Assembly: GCA_037444185.1 (NCBI GenBank)
Contig: JBBIMW010000021.1
Coordinates: forward strand, 1 to 39,092
DNA: 39,092 bases
Reading direction: 5' to 3'
Source: JAILZP01 sp037444185
Lineage (GTDB): Bacteria > Bacillota > Desulfotomaculia > Desulfotomaculales > Desulfocucumaceae
Shown here: positions 33,374 through 39,092 of the stretch, piece by piece
How the letters are laid out: every line of letters starts with the position of its first letter
Position numbering within the stretch: the first letter of the stretch is position 1
Notes under the pieces: generated by a model
Database searches by the model: none
Seen by the model: only the letters and a program-made list of their open reading frames with translations
Told to the model about the DNA's origin: nothing
Translations under genes and position numbers: made by a program

Positions 33374-33802
33374 TTATGTTCCGGCCCGCAAATGATTGAT
33401 TTTGCTCTCAACCCTCCGCACCATCATGTCCACCAGATGGGGGAGGGGTTCACTGTTCAGTCCGACAATGGTAACATTGGACTTGTTAAGCGGCATCAGT
33501 ATTTTCTCGGCGCCGGCACCGGCGATGGCCTGGGCCATGGCCGGAGTGATCTCTCCCAGCATCGAGTCCGGTATAATTACCGCTATAGGCCCCAGTATAA
33601 CATCCACTTTACCGGCCACAACACAGATGGCGTTTTCACCGCTGGCCCCCTGGTCGGCCCCGGCCTTTAACATCAAGGCGGCGGCCATGGCATTCGTCCC
33701 CAGGGCTATTATTTCAACCCTGTCTCCCAGGACCTTTCTCAATTTCTCCGTGATCAGCTTTCCTATTCCGCCACCCTGCCCGTCCACCACTGCCACTTTC
33801 AT
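33374..33802 (-). CDS. DUF3842 family protein
   Basis: A 142-residue protein opening with MKVAVVDGQGGGIGKLITEKL, a Rossmann-like nucleotide-binding start, and continuing with ALGTNAMAAALMLKAGADQGASGENA and VDVILGPIAVIIPDSMLGEITPAMAQAI. This pattern matches the DUF3842 family of Clostridia; its function is unknown. The start is the ATG at 33802 (a TTG two codons upstream is less likely) after a GGGAGAGGG ribosome site. It is preceded by a structured leader with two identical-loop hairpins and a terminator, so expression is probably conditional. Confidence 0.8.
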   Translation of the reverse strand: MKVAVVDGQGGGIGKLITEKLRKVLGDRVEIIALGTNAMAAALMLKAGADQGASGENAICVVAGKVDVILGPIAVIIPDSMLGEITPAMAQAIAGAGAEKILMPLNKSNVTIVGLNSEPLPHLVDMMVRRVESKINHLRAGT

Positions 33803-33828
33803 AGTCAACCCTCTCCCGCCTGAGAAAT

Positions 33829-33878
33829 AAAAAACACGAAGAACCCCCGTTTCGTACGGACAGATACCTTCGTGGTAT
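33829..33878 (-). promoter_or_regulatory. Structured leader of DUF3842: tandem ACGAA-loop hairpins plus terminator
   Basis: Minus strand: hairpin 1 AUACC-[ACGAA]-GGUAU (33864-33878), hairpin 2 CCGU-[ACGAA]-ACGG (33847-33859), then a terminator whose UACGAA (33851-33856) pairs with UUCGUG (33835-33840), followed by TTTTTT (33829-33834). Hairpin 2 and the terminator share bases. CACGAAG of hairpin 1 could also pair with CUUCGUG. Paired ACGA loops recall the guanidine-II (mini-ykkC) class, which however has tetraloops. Confidence 0.65.
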
Positions 33879-34012
33879 GGCTATAAAACTAACTTCTTCT
33901 TTTACCCGCGTTCCAGCGGCTCCCGGCCGCCCATGTGACGGTCTTTTATAATGTACATTACTTCTACGCGCCCTGAACAATTCCTTCCCTTAGGGATCAT
34001 TCGCCGCAATGT

Positions 34013-35137
34013 TTATTTATACTGCCGGGCAGATTGCAAAGGAAGAATGACTGTAAAGGCACTGCCCAGCCCTGGAGCGGTTTTCACCGAGATCTCCCCG
34101 CCATGGCGGTGTATAATTTTTTTTACAATGGACAGCCCTATGCCGGTACCCCCCACCTTACGGGTCACCTCGTTGTCAATGCGATAAAACTGTTCAAAAA
34201 TACTGCCCAGATACTTCTCGTCCATGCCTGCTCCGCTGTCCTCCACCGAAACCACGGCCCGTCCCCCCCGCTGCTCAGCCCTGATCCTCACGGTCCCCTT
34301 TTCCGTGTATTTGACGGCGTTGGAAAGGAGGTTGGCAAAGGCCTGGTACAGCCTGTCCCTGTCACCGGACACAATCATAGGATCCACTATGGACAGTTCC
34401 AGTCTCAAACCCTTTCTGGATGCCTCACCGCCATACCTTCCGGCCAGCTGGTGCAGCAGGTCAGTCAGCTCCACCGCCTGGAGGTTGAAGGAAAATTCCG
34501 TCGCCTCGAAGCGGGCCAGGTCCAGAATGTCCTCCAGCATCCTTTTGATTCGGTCCCCCTCGTTCAGGGCGCTGGTTAGAAACTCCCTCTGCACTTCGGT
34601 CAATTTACCTATATCGCCGGAAAGCACCAGCTCAAGCATACCCTGAACAATGGTGAGGGGAGCCTTCAGCTCGTGAGTGATCCCCGAAAGAAACCGGGCC
34701 TTCATTTCCGACAGTCCCTGTTTTTCTGTAACATCCCGGAATATTTCCACGCCGCCGATGACCTTCCCTTCGTCATCAAACAGCGGCGCCACACTGGCCT
34801 CCACCATCACCCGGGACCCGTCCCGACGCAATGCCCGCAGCAAAAAGGGCCTTTCCCCGGGCAGCCCTTTCACCATTGACTGGTGAAGCGGGCAAAGATC
34901 CCCCTCGCAGAGGCTGTTCCCATTTATATCCACGTGGTTTAAGATATTCTCCGAGCACCTGCTCCCCAGCACTTTCCCCGCACTGTAACCGGTTATGGCC
35001 TCACAGGCGGGGTTCCAGAATATGATTCTCCTTTCCCGGTCCGTCATGTAAACTCCGTCATTGACACTGAGGAGAGTCCTTTTGAAATTTTCAACATTGC
35101 TGAGAAAAGTTCCTTCAAGAATGTGTGCTCTGTCCAT
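34013..35137 (-). CDS. PAS-domain sensor histidine kinase (cytoplasmic)
   Basis: About 374 residues with no membrane segment. PAS domain (about 15-130) with GVYMTDRERRIIFWNPACEAITGYSAGKVLGSRCSENIL and a Cys-containing stretch LCEGDLCPLHQS that is common in this PAS subgroup and could hold a cofactor. HisKA: FLSGITHELKAPLTIVQGML with the phospho-acceptor His. HATPase: N box NLLSNAVKYTEKG, G1 VEDSGAGMDEKYLGSIFEQFYR, G2 GGTGIGLSIVKKIIHRHGGEI. The ATG at 35137 is poorly spaced from GGAGGTG; a TTG at 35146 is an alternative start. No DNA-binding regulator is adjacent; the nearest receivers are the two ANTAR proteins, so it is a candidate partner (inference). Confidence 0.9.
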   Translation of the reverse strand: MDRAHILEGTFLSNVENFKRTLLSVNDGVYMTDRERRIIFWNPACEAITGYSAGKVLGSRCSENILNHVDINGNSLCEGDLCPLHQSMVKGLPGERPFLLRALRRDGSRVMVEASVAPLFDDEGKVIGGVEIFRDVTEKQGLSEMKARFLSGITHELKAPLTIVQGMLELVLSGDIGKLTEVQREFLTSALNEGDRIKRMLEDILDLARFEATEFSFNLQAVELTDLLHQLAGRYGGEASRKGLRLELSIVDPMIVSGDRDRLYQAFANLLSNAVKYTEKGTVRIRAEQRGGRAVVSVEDSGAGMDEKYLGSIFEQFYRIDNEVTRKVGGTGIGLSIVKKIIHRHGGEISVKTAPGLGSAFTVILPLQSARQYK

Positions 35138-35429
35138 GTCAGCCAATTGTCCGGAACACCTCCGTGGCCGGGCCGGGCATATCGCCGCCCCCTGCAGTCC
35201 GTCATTAATGACGGGTGTTGTGATGGTAAAACGGTAACATATCAACGGCGTTTTGTCACGGGGCTATTTTTGCGCCGGTCAGCCCGTCCCGCCCATTCCG
35301 GGTTCCGGATTCTGCCCCGCCCATTATCATCCGCTGTCAAATCTTCATCCTCCCGCATATATTGACTGTGACCCGGCGCCGGTTATACCGGTGCGGCGGG
35401 ATTTGGTCGGATAAGGAGGCCATGTGCAT

Positions 35430-36539
35430 ATGGGTATGGGGAGGCTTAAAAAAGTCTTTCCCGGTGGCAACACCTGCAGGGGATTTTATTCTTTTTACGA
35501 CCACATCATAGAACCGGACGCCTCCAGGATATTTGTCATCAAGGGCGGGCCGGGTGTAGGCAAGTCCACCTTTATGAGAAAAATAGGCGAGTCCATGCTG
35601 GAGCGGGGATATGATGTGGAATTCCACTGCTGCTCTTCGGACAACGGGTCCCTGGACGGCGTGGTGATTCCGGCCATCCGGGTGGCCCTGCTGGACGGCA
35701 CGGCCCCCCACGTGGTGGACCCCAAAAACCCCGGAGCGGTGGATGAAATAATCCATCTGGGAGATCACTGGAACGCCGGGGGGCTGATACGGAACAAGGA
35801 TGAAATACTGGCGTCAAACCGGGAGGTGGCTAGGCTTTTCCGGCGGGCATACGGACACTTGGCCGGCGCCAAGATATTCCTGGAACAGGTGGAGTCGTAC
35901 TACCAGGACACCGGCGCCCTGGATGTAGGCGCCCTGGACAAATTGTGCCTGGAACTCACCCATGAAATTTTCGGGGGCAGGGACCGCCAGACCGAAAAAC
36001 CCGGAGCCCGGCGCCTGTTCATCACCGCCATCACCCCGGAGGGACCGGTAAGCCACCTGGACACAGTGGCGGGCCACTTGGGCAAGAGATACATCATCAG
36101 CGGGGATGACGGCACCGGTAAGACCACACTGGTCCGGCGCCTGATGGACGCCGCCATGATGAGGGGATTCAATGTCGTGGCCTTCCACTGCGCCCTCACC
36201 CCGGAAAACATCGACCACCTAGTCATACCGGCCCTGGACACGGCGGTGATCAACTCCGTGGAGCCCCATTTCTCCGTGCCCGGAGAAATGGACCGGGTCA
36301 TCGACACCATGCAGTTCGTCAATCCGGTGCTGAATGCCCAGTACCTGGCCGAAAAAACCGCCGCCCGGGAAATGTACCGGCGCAGCATGGAACTGGCCGT
36401 GGACTTCATCTCCAAGGCCAAAGCGGAGCACGACCGCATGGAAACTTTCTATGTGCCTTACATGAACTTCGGTGAAATAGACGCCCGCCGGGAAAAAACC
36501 CTGGCCCGGATACTGGAGATGGCGGAGGAATACAAATAA
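35430..36539 (+). CDS. Double P-loop ATPase-like protein (PRK06851-type), unknown function
   Basis: About 369 residues with two tandem, related nucleotide-binding halves. First Walker A is KGGPGVGKSTFMRKIGESML (near 39-58); second is SGDDGTGKTTLVRRLMDAAM (near 229-248). Each is followed by a matching block (VEFHCCSSDNGSLDGVVIPAIRVALLDGTAPH and VVAFHCALTPENIDHLVIPALDTAVINSVEPH), which shows an internal duplication. The protein is found in spore-forming Firmicutes as a conserved hypothetical. An ATG at 35430 lies ten bases after GGAGG and a GTG at 35424 four bases; either could be used. It is a single gene, divergent from the kinase and convergent with the island. Confidence 0.8.
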   Translation: MGMGRLKKVFPGGNTCRGFYSFYDHIIEPDASRIFVIKGGPGVGKSTFMRKIGESMLERGYDVEFHCCSSDNGSLDGVVIPAIRVALLDGTAPHVVDPKNPGAVDEIIHLGDHWNAGGLIRNKDEILASNREVARLFRRAYGHLAGAKIFLEQVESYYQDTGALDVGALDKLCLELTHEIFGGRDRQTEKPGARRLFITAITPEGPVSHLDTVAGHLGKRYIISGDDGTGKTTLVRRLMDAAMMRGFNVVAFHCALTPENIDHLVIPALDTAVINSVEPHFSVPGEMDRVIDTMQFVNPVLNAQYLAEKTAAREMYRRSMELAVDFISKAKAEHDRMETFYVPYMNFGEIDARREKTLARILEMAEEYK

Positions 36540-36545
36540 CCGAAG

Positions 36546-36595
36546 CCGCCGCCCGGAAAAAATGCCGGCAGTACAAATCGCTTTCCGGGCGGCGG
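36546..36595. terminator. Bidirectional hairpin between convergent transcripts
   Basis: Perfect 14-bp inverted repeat CCGCCGCCCGGAAA (36546-36559) and TTTCCGGGCGGCGG (36582-36595) with a 22-nt loop. It lies between the P-loop ATPase (plus) and the guaA remnant (minus). No strong T tract is present on either strand. Confidence 0.6.
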
Positions 36596-36613
36596 AACCC
36601 GGCGCCCGGAATT

Positions 36614-36631
36614 CACTCCCACTCGATAGTG
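36614..36631 (-). other. guaA 3'-end remnant; probable attachment site (att) of an integrated element
   Basis: The minus strand reads ACTATCGAGTGGGAGTGA, encoding Thr-Ile-Glu-Trp-Glu-stop, the universal C-terminus of GMP synthase (GuaA). The bases just upstream do not encode GuaA, so only the last six codons including the stop are here. This is the footprint left when an integrase targets the 3' end of guaA. Confidence 0.75.
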
Positions 36632-36641
36632 AAAAATATTT

Positions 36642-36965
36642 TCATGTTATCTCACCCGATTTTTGCTCATTTTTATTATTTAAATTATCCCTATTATCAT
36701 GGTTATTTCTCTCTCCGATTTTTTTTGGTACGTTTTCGGTACGCTCACCCCTGCGAGTCTCCTGTTCGTCCTCCGGCAGCCTTCCAAGGTGCTTTAGGTA
36801 GAAGGTTGCCGCTTCGTTATAAAAGTCCGAACGGGAGTATGCCCCGTCCTGCTGCTGGTCACGCTCATCGGTGTATTCGTCGATAATATCCAGTATATCA
36901 ATGGGTGCGTGGACGGTTATCGGCACCCTCCGCGATTTACCTTTTAGTGGTCGTCCATATGCCAT
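36642..36965 (-). CDS. Putative ribbon-helix-helix-type regulatory protein of the island
   Basis: 107 residues, charged. RRVPITVHAPIDILDIIDEYTDERDQQQDGAYSRSDFYNEAATFYLKHLG looks like a CopG/Arc ribbon-helix-helix: a short strand, then two helices with the second starting Ser-Arg-Ser-Asp. The C-terminal 45 residues are hydrophilic and Asn/Glu/Lys-rich, probably disordered. The ATG at 36965 lies nine bases after GGGAGG. Asn and Lys content is higher than in the chromosomal genes, consistent with transfer. It is the island gene closest to the guaA junction. Assignment is by pattern only. Confidence 0.55.
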   Translation of the reverse strand: MAYGRPLKGKSRRVPITVHAPIDILDIIDEYTDERDQQQDGAYSRSDFYNEAATFYLKHLGRLPEDEQETRRGERTENVPKKIGERNNHDNRDNLNNKNEQKSGEIT

Positions 36966-36987
36966 TCTATCTTTCCTCCCGTCCTTT

Positions 36988-37177
36988 TTAACTATCACTC
37001 AATGCATCAGCTAACCCTGCTAAAACATCCCCGTGACAAGCTTTTGGCTTGCACCAACAACCAAGCACCCGGCCTTTTAGCTCTGGCAACGCTGCAAGTA
37101 AAAGGGTTTCCCCATTTACTGGGCCTGCCAATATAGATGTCATACTTCTCCCTTTTGCAATGAACAACTTTTGTCAT
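36988..37177 (-). pseudogene. Degenerate DUF4326 gene (internal deletion with frameshift)
   Basis: From the ATG at 37177 the frame reads MTKVVHCKREKYDIYIGRPSKWGNPF, the exact opening of DUF4326 proteins. It then leaves the family. The family's C-terminal block, ALPELKGRVLGCWCKPKACHGDVLAGLADAL, follows in a different frame and ends at a TAA at 36988-36990. The middle (several dozen residues in intact members) is missing. The start overlaps the ADP-ribosylglycohydrolase stop (ATGA). Both ends are well preserved, so the deletion looks recent. Confidence 0.8.
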
Positions 37178-38124
37178 CGGCATTTCGCCTCTCTGTTCTT
37201 TACCGCCGCGTCCACGAGCCTGTCGAGCTGCGTTCTGATTGCTGGTGCGAGAGTATCCACCCATCGCTCCGGGATGCTGTTATATCCGTAGAAGGCTCCT
37301 GCGAGCCCTCCGGTGATAGCCGCTATTGTGTCTGCATCTCCGCCGAGATTCGCTGCCTTTATCACGGCATCCTCAAATGTTCGGGTAGTGTAAAAACAAA
37401 TCAAAGCGCATTTGAAGCTATCGACGACGTATCCCGTTGGATTTAAAGCGCTGTCCTCATCCTCGGACAAAAGTTCCACTAGGTCATATTCGCTTCCCGC
37501 GAGCATCTCGGCTAATGGTTTTGATAAATCTTCATTAATAACCGCTTCGGTTATTAAGTGTATCATTGTCGTGTATAAAAAACAAGCCTCTGTTGATTTT
37601 TCGTCCCAGTGGGTCATTCTGCCTATATCCACGGCCATGCGCGCTGCCGTCTCCTTACTGGTGTAATAAAGTCCTGGGTAAACTGTACGCATGAGCGCTC
37701 CATTTCCGCCGCTACGTCCTCTATTTGCCTTCGCGGTATCTTTGGCCGCCCTGTGCCATTCGTCCTTACTGGTGGCTCCCTGGTGGCTCCTTGAAGCTAT
37801 TCTTGCTATGCTGCTCCCGCAGGTTCCTCCTATGTCTTTTGGGCCGCTTTTCATCCATTTTACGAACCGGCGCCCAATAGCAGGGAACGGGTACCCTGGC
37901 TTCTCTACGATGCCCTCTGCGACCGCGAGCGTCATTTGGGTGTCATCGGTGATTTCGCCTGGCTCAACATTCAGCCATCCGCCGCCTATCATGTCGGTTA
38001 CCTGCCCGTGTTGCTCCTTTATCCGATCTGCGCTCATAAATTCCAGCGGGGCACCCAGTGCATCCCCGATTGCCACGCCGTATAATGCTCCGGCGATTCT
38101 GTTCTTCAGCTCGTCTCTATTCAT
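37174..38124 (-). CDS. ADP-ribosylglycohydrolase (DraG/ARH family)
   Basis: 316 residues. Removes ADP-ribose from modified targets, a di-metal enzyme. Seen: IAGALYGVAIGDALGAPLEF (N-terminal metal/ligand block), ITDDTQMTLAVAEG (TDDT metal motif), RGRSGGNGALMRTVYPGL, and the C-terminal LGGDADTIAAITGGLAGAFYG (DxDT metal motif). All key residues are present, so it should be active. The ATG at 38124 follows AGGAGGGAAAACA; the longer frame is not used. Its start overlaps the 31-codon gene before it and its stop overlaps the DUF4326 start. Such enzymes occur in phages and defence or toxin modules, but no matching ADP-ribosyltransferase is visible in the window. Confidence 0.92.
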   Translation of the reverse strand: MNRDELKNRIAGALYGVAIGDALGAPLEFMSADRIKEQHGQVTDMIGGGWLNVEPGEITDDTQMTLAVAEGIVEKPGYPFPAIGRRFVKWMKSGPKDIGGTCGSSIARIASRSHQGATSKDEWHRAAKDTAKANRGRSGGNGALMRTVYPGLYYTSKETAARMAVDIGRMTHWDEKSTEACFLYTTMIHLITEAVINEDLSKPLAEMLAGSEYDLVELLSEDEDSALNPTGYVVDSFKCALICFYTTRTFEDAVIKAANLGGDADTIAAITGGLAGAFYGYNSIPERWVDTLAPAIRTQLDRLVDAAVKNREAKCR

Positions 38125-38216
38125 TGTTTTCCCTCCTTCTTCGCCCGAAGCTCGGCGATCTTGTTTTGCCATTTCTCTGACTGCTCCTGGCGGTGCTGCT
38201 TCTCCTCGTCGCTCAT
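38121..38216 (-). CDS. 31-residue charged small protein, translationally coupled
   Basis: Tiny frame beginning MSDEEKQHRQEQSEKWQNK and ending KKEGKQ, predicted to be one continuous amphipathic, highly charged helix. Its ATG overlaps the stop of the upstream 83-residue gene (TGATG), and its own TGA overlaps the ATG of the ADP-ribosylglycohydrolase (ATGA). Both overlaps argue that it is translated. No family recognised. Confidence 0.55.
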   Translation of the reverse strand: MSDEEKQHRQEQSEKWQNKIAELRAKKEGKQ

Positions 38217-38467
38217 CAGCTCGTATTCGCGGGGAGTTGTATATATTCTCCAGTGTCAAAGTCGAATTCAAAAACTCCTTCTAAGACTTCAATCGGGCCG
38301 CCATATGCATTACCGAGATTTCCTTCTACTATTTGAGCCTTGCAAGCTTCAATCGTGGCAAGTTTCAATCCGTCAGTTCTGATGCCTTCCTCTGCTGCTT
38401 CGGCTGCGGAGATTGTTCCGCCGTAATAAGATTCCAGGGAGTAAACCTTTGTTGCGTCGATTGACAT
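38216..38467 (-). CDS. 83-residue island protein, unknown
   Basis: Acidic 83-residue protein starting MSIDATKVYSLESYYGG and containing SAAEAAEEGIRTDGLKLATIEACKAQIVEGN and the strand-rich tail VFEFDFDTGEYIQLP. No family is recognised. The ribosome site (AAGGATGG) is weak. It couples by TGATG to the small protein downstream. The operon context with phage-type genes suggests a phage accessory protein. The 95 bp between it and the next gene upstream hold nothing obvious. Confidence 0.55.
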   Translation of the reverse strand: MSIDATKVYSLESYYGGTISAAEAAEEGIRTDGLKLATIEACKAQIVEGNLGNAYGGPIEVLEGVFEFDFDTGEYIQLPANTS

Positions 38468-38562
38468 TTCGTATGACCATCCTTTCCTGTGTTTTGCCTG
38501 CTCCTGGTTGGTTATCCACCCGCGCCGCGCGGAGGCGGCAGGCTATGCGGGCACCGGCGGCC

Positions 38563-38918
38563 TTATCCTGCCGCCGTCATGTAATCGTAGAGTTTGGCTT
38601 TCAGTATGGTAATCTCCAGCTTGGCCGCCTTCAGTTTTTCCTTCAGGTCGTCTATCTCGTAAGCGTACTTTTGGGCTCTTTCGCTGGTCTCTTCCAGGGC
38701 TTTTGTGGTGCCCTGATGAGCGCTCCGTACACCTTCCAACTCCGCCTTGACTGCGGCAAGTTCCTTCTTGGCTCTATTCTCGTTCTCGTCGGCCTTGATG
38801 GCCCGGTCGATGTATTCCTGTGTAAGGCTGCGGCCAGGTAGCTGTTTTCGCCGAGTTCGGCGACCATCTGCTTGATTTTCTCAAAAGTCTTGCGTTCCTG
38901 TTCCTTCGTGGCTATCAT
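38563..38918 (-). pseudogene. Frameshifted coiled-coil island protein
   Basis: Starts MIATKEQERKTFEKIKQMVAELG at 38918 and runs well to NSYLAAAL. It then continues sensibly only in another frame: TQEYIDRAIKADENENRAKK, followed by a long heptad-rich helix with KALEETSERAQKYAYEIDDLKEKLKAAKLEITILKAKL, ending at a TAA at 38563-38565. One missing base near 38825 (GCAGCCTTACA where GCAGCCCTTACA would stay in frame) explains it. It could be a real mutation or a sequencing error. If restored it would be about 118 residues, mainly coiled coil. Confidence 0.6.
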
Positions 38919-39092
38919 TGCTGTGCCTCCTTCTTGGCTATCCAGTTTTCCTTCGCTTGCCTGCAGGCTTCCAGGGTGGGTTTAACGCAGGAGAACAATT
39001 CTCCATCTGTGTGCCGGTAGTCGTATTGAACTGCCGTCTTCCTGGTGATGTTGCTCTTGAAGGTTTCATACTGCTCTTGGCCGTTGGCCAGG
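38915..39092 (-). CDS. Partial island protein running off the window
   Basis: 58 C-terminal codons, open to the right edge: ...LANGQEQYETFKSNITRKTA, then DYRHTDGELFSCVKPTLEACRQAKENWIAKK and the stop. The TGA overlaps the ATG of the next gene (ATGA). It resembles small phage-type proteins, but I cannot name a family from the fragment. Confidence 0.6.
   Translation of the reverse strand, partial: LANGQEQYETFKSNITRKTAVQYDYRHTDGELFSCVKPTLEACRQAKENWIAKKEAQQ

Noticed and set aside
35138..35230. Leader of the PAS kinase with CCGUC-AUUAAU-GACGG and a GGGGGCGGCGAUAUGCCC hairpin.
   Set aside because: Similar in style to the ANTAR leaders, but there is no terminator and the second loop does not form a G4 hexaloop.
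37691..38284. 197-codon plus-strand frame opposite the ADP-ribosylglycohydrolase.
   Set aside because: It is a shadow of a clear DraG-family gene whose metal motifs are intact on the minus strand.
1..39092. CRISPR arrays, tRNA or rRNA genes.
   Set aside because: No regularly spaced direct repeats and no cloverleaf or rRNA sequence were recognised on reading either strand.

Overview
Host. The window looks like a chromosome segment of a spore-forming, GC-rich Firmicute of the Peptococcaceae / Desulfotomaculum-Pelotomaculum-Carboxydothermus type. Evidence: spoIIP, a Spo0F-like regulator with a Spo0A box, an HrcA/CIRCE heat-shock operon, EndoA/EndoAI (MazEF), and above all an archaeal-like (group III) chaperonin between hrcA and grpE. 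The assignment is by gene content only. A 19-N gap (29018-29036) shows that this is a draft scaffold.

Layout. (1) 1-8.2 kb, minus strand: CIRCE-hrcA-chaperonin-grpE-dnaK-dnaJ-prmA-rsmE, a stress operon in which the usual GroEL is replaced by an archaeal-type chaperonin. (2) 8.2-15.9 kb: hemW, lepA, a small membrane protein, spoIIP and a holin-like protein (minus), facing rpsT, a thiamine-binding-type protein and holA (plus). (3) 15.4-19.9 kb, minus: Spo0F-like regulator, class-I amidotransferase hydrolase, MazEF, an orphan ilvN and lpdA. (4) 19.8-33.8 kb, minus: a nitrogen-assimilation block of gltD, gltB (frameshifted), two glutamine synthetases, an ANTAR response regulator, a stand-alone FMN glutamate synthase, a second ANTAR regulator and a DUF3842 protein. 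(5) 34.0-36.5 kb: a PAS histidine kinase and a double P-loop ATPase. (6) 36.6 kb to the end: a mobile island whose edge carries the last codons of guaA, with tightly overlapping phage-type genes including an ADP-ribosylglycohydrolase.

Main result. Five transcripts in the nitrogen block (glnA1, glnA2, gltB, the FMN glutamate synthase and the ANTAR gene itself) each begin with a leader that can fold into hexaloop hairpins followed by an intrinsic terminator. In every case the 3' arm of the second hairpin is also the 5' arm of the terminator. Eight of the nine hexaloops I can draw have G at position 4. This is the architecture of ANTAR antitermination (AmiR/NasR/EutV). The block therefore looks like a self-contained ANTAR regulon: the kinase and/or receivers sense nitrogen state, and the ANTAR proteins hold the dual hairpin and let transcription through into the GS/GOGAT genes. 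A different leader, with two ACGAA-loop hairpins before a terminator, precedes DUF3842.

Limits. All RNA structures were drawn by eye. Several starts were moved from the longest possible ORF to the codon with the best ribosome-binding site.
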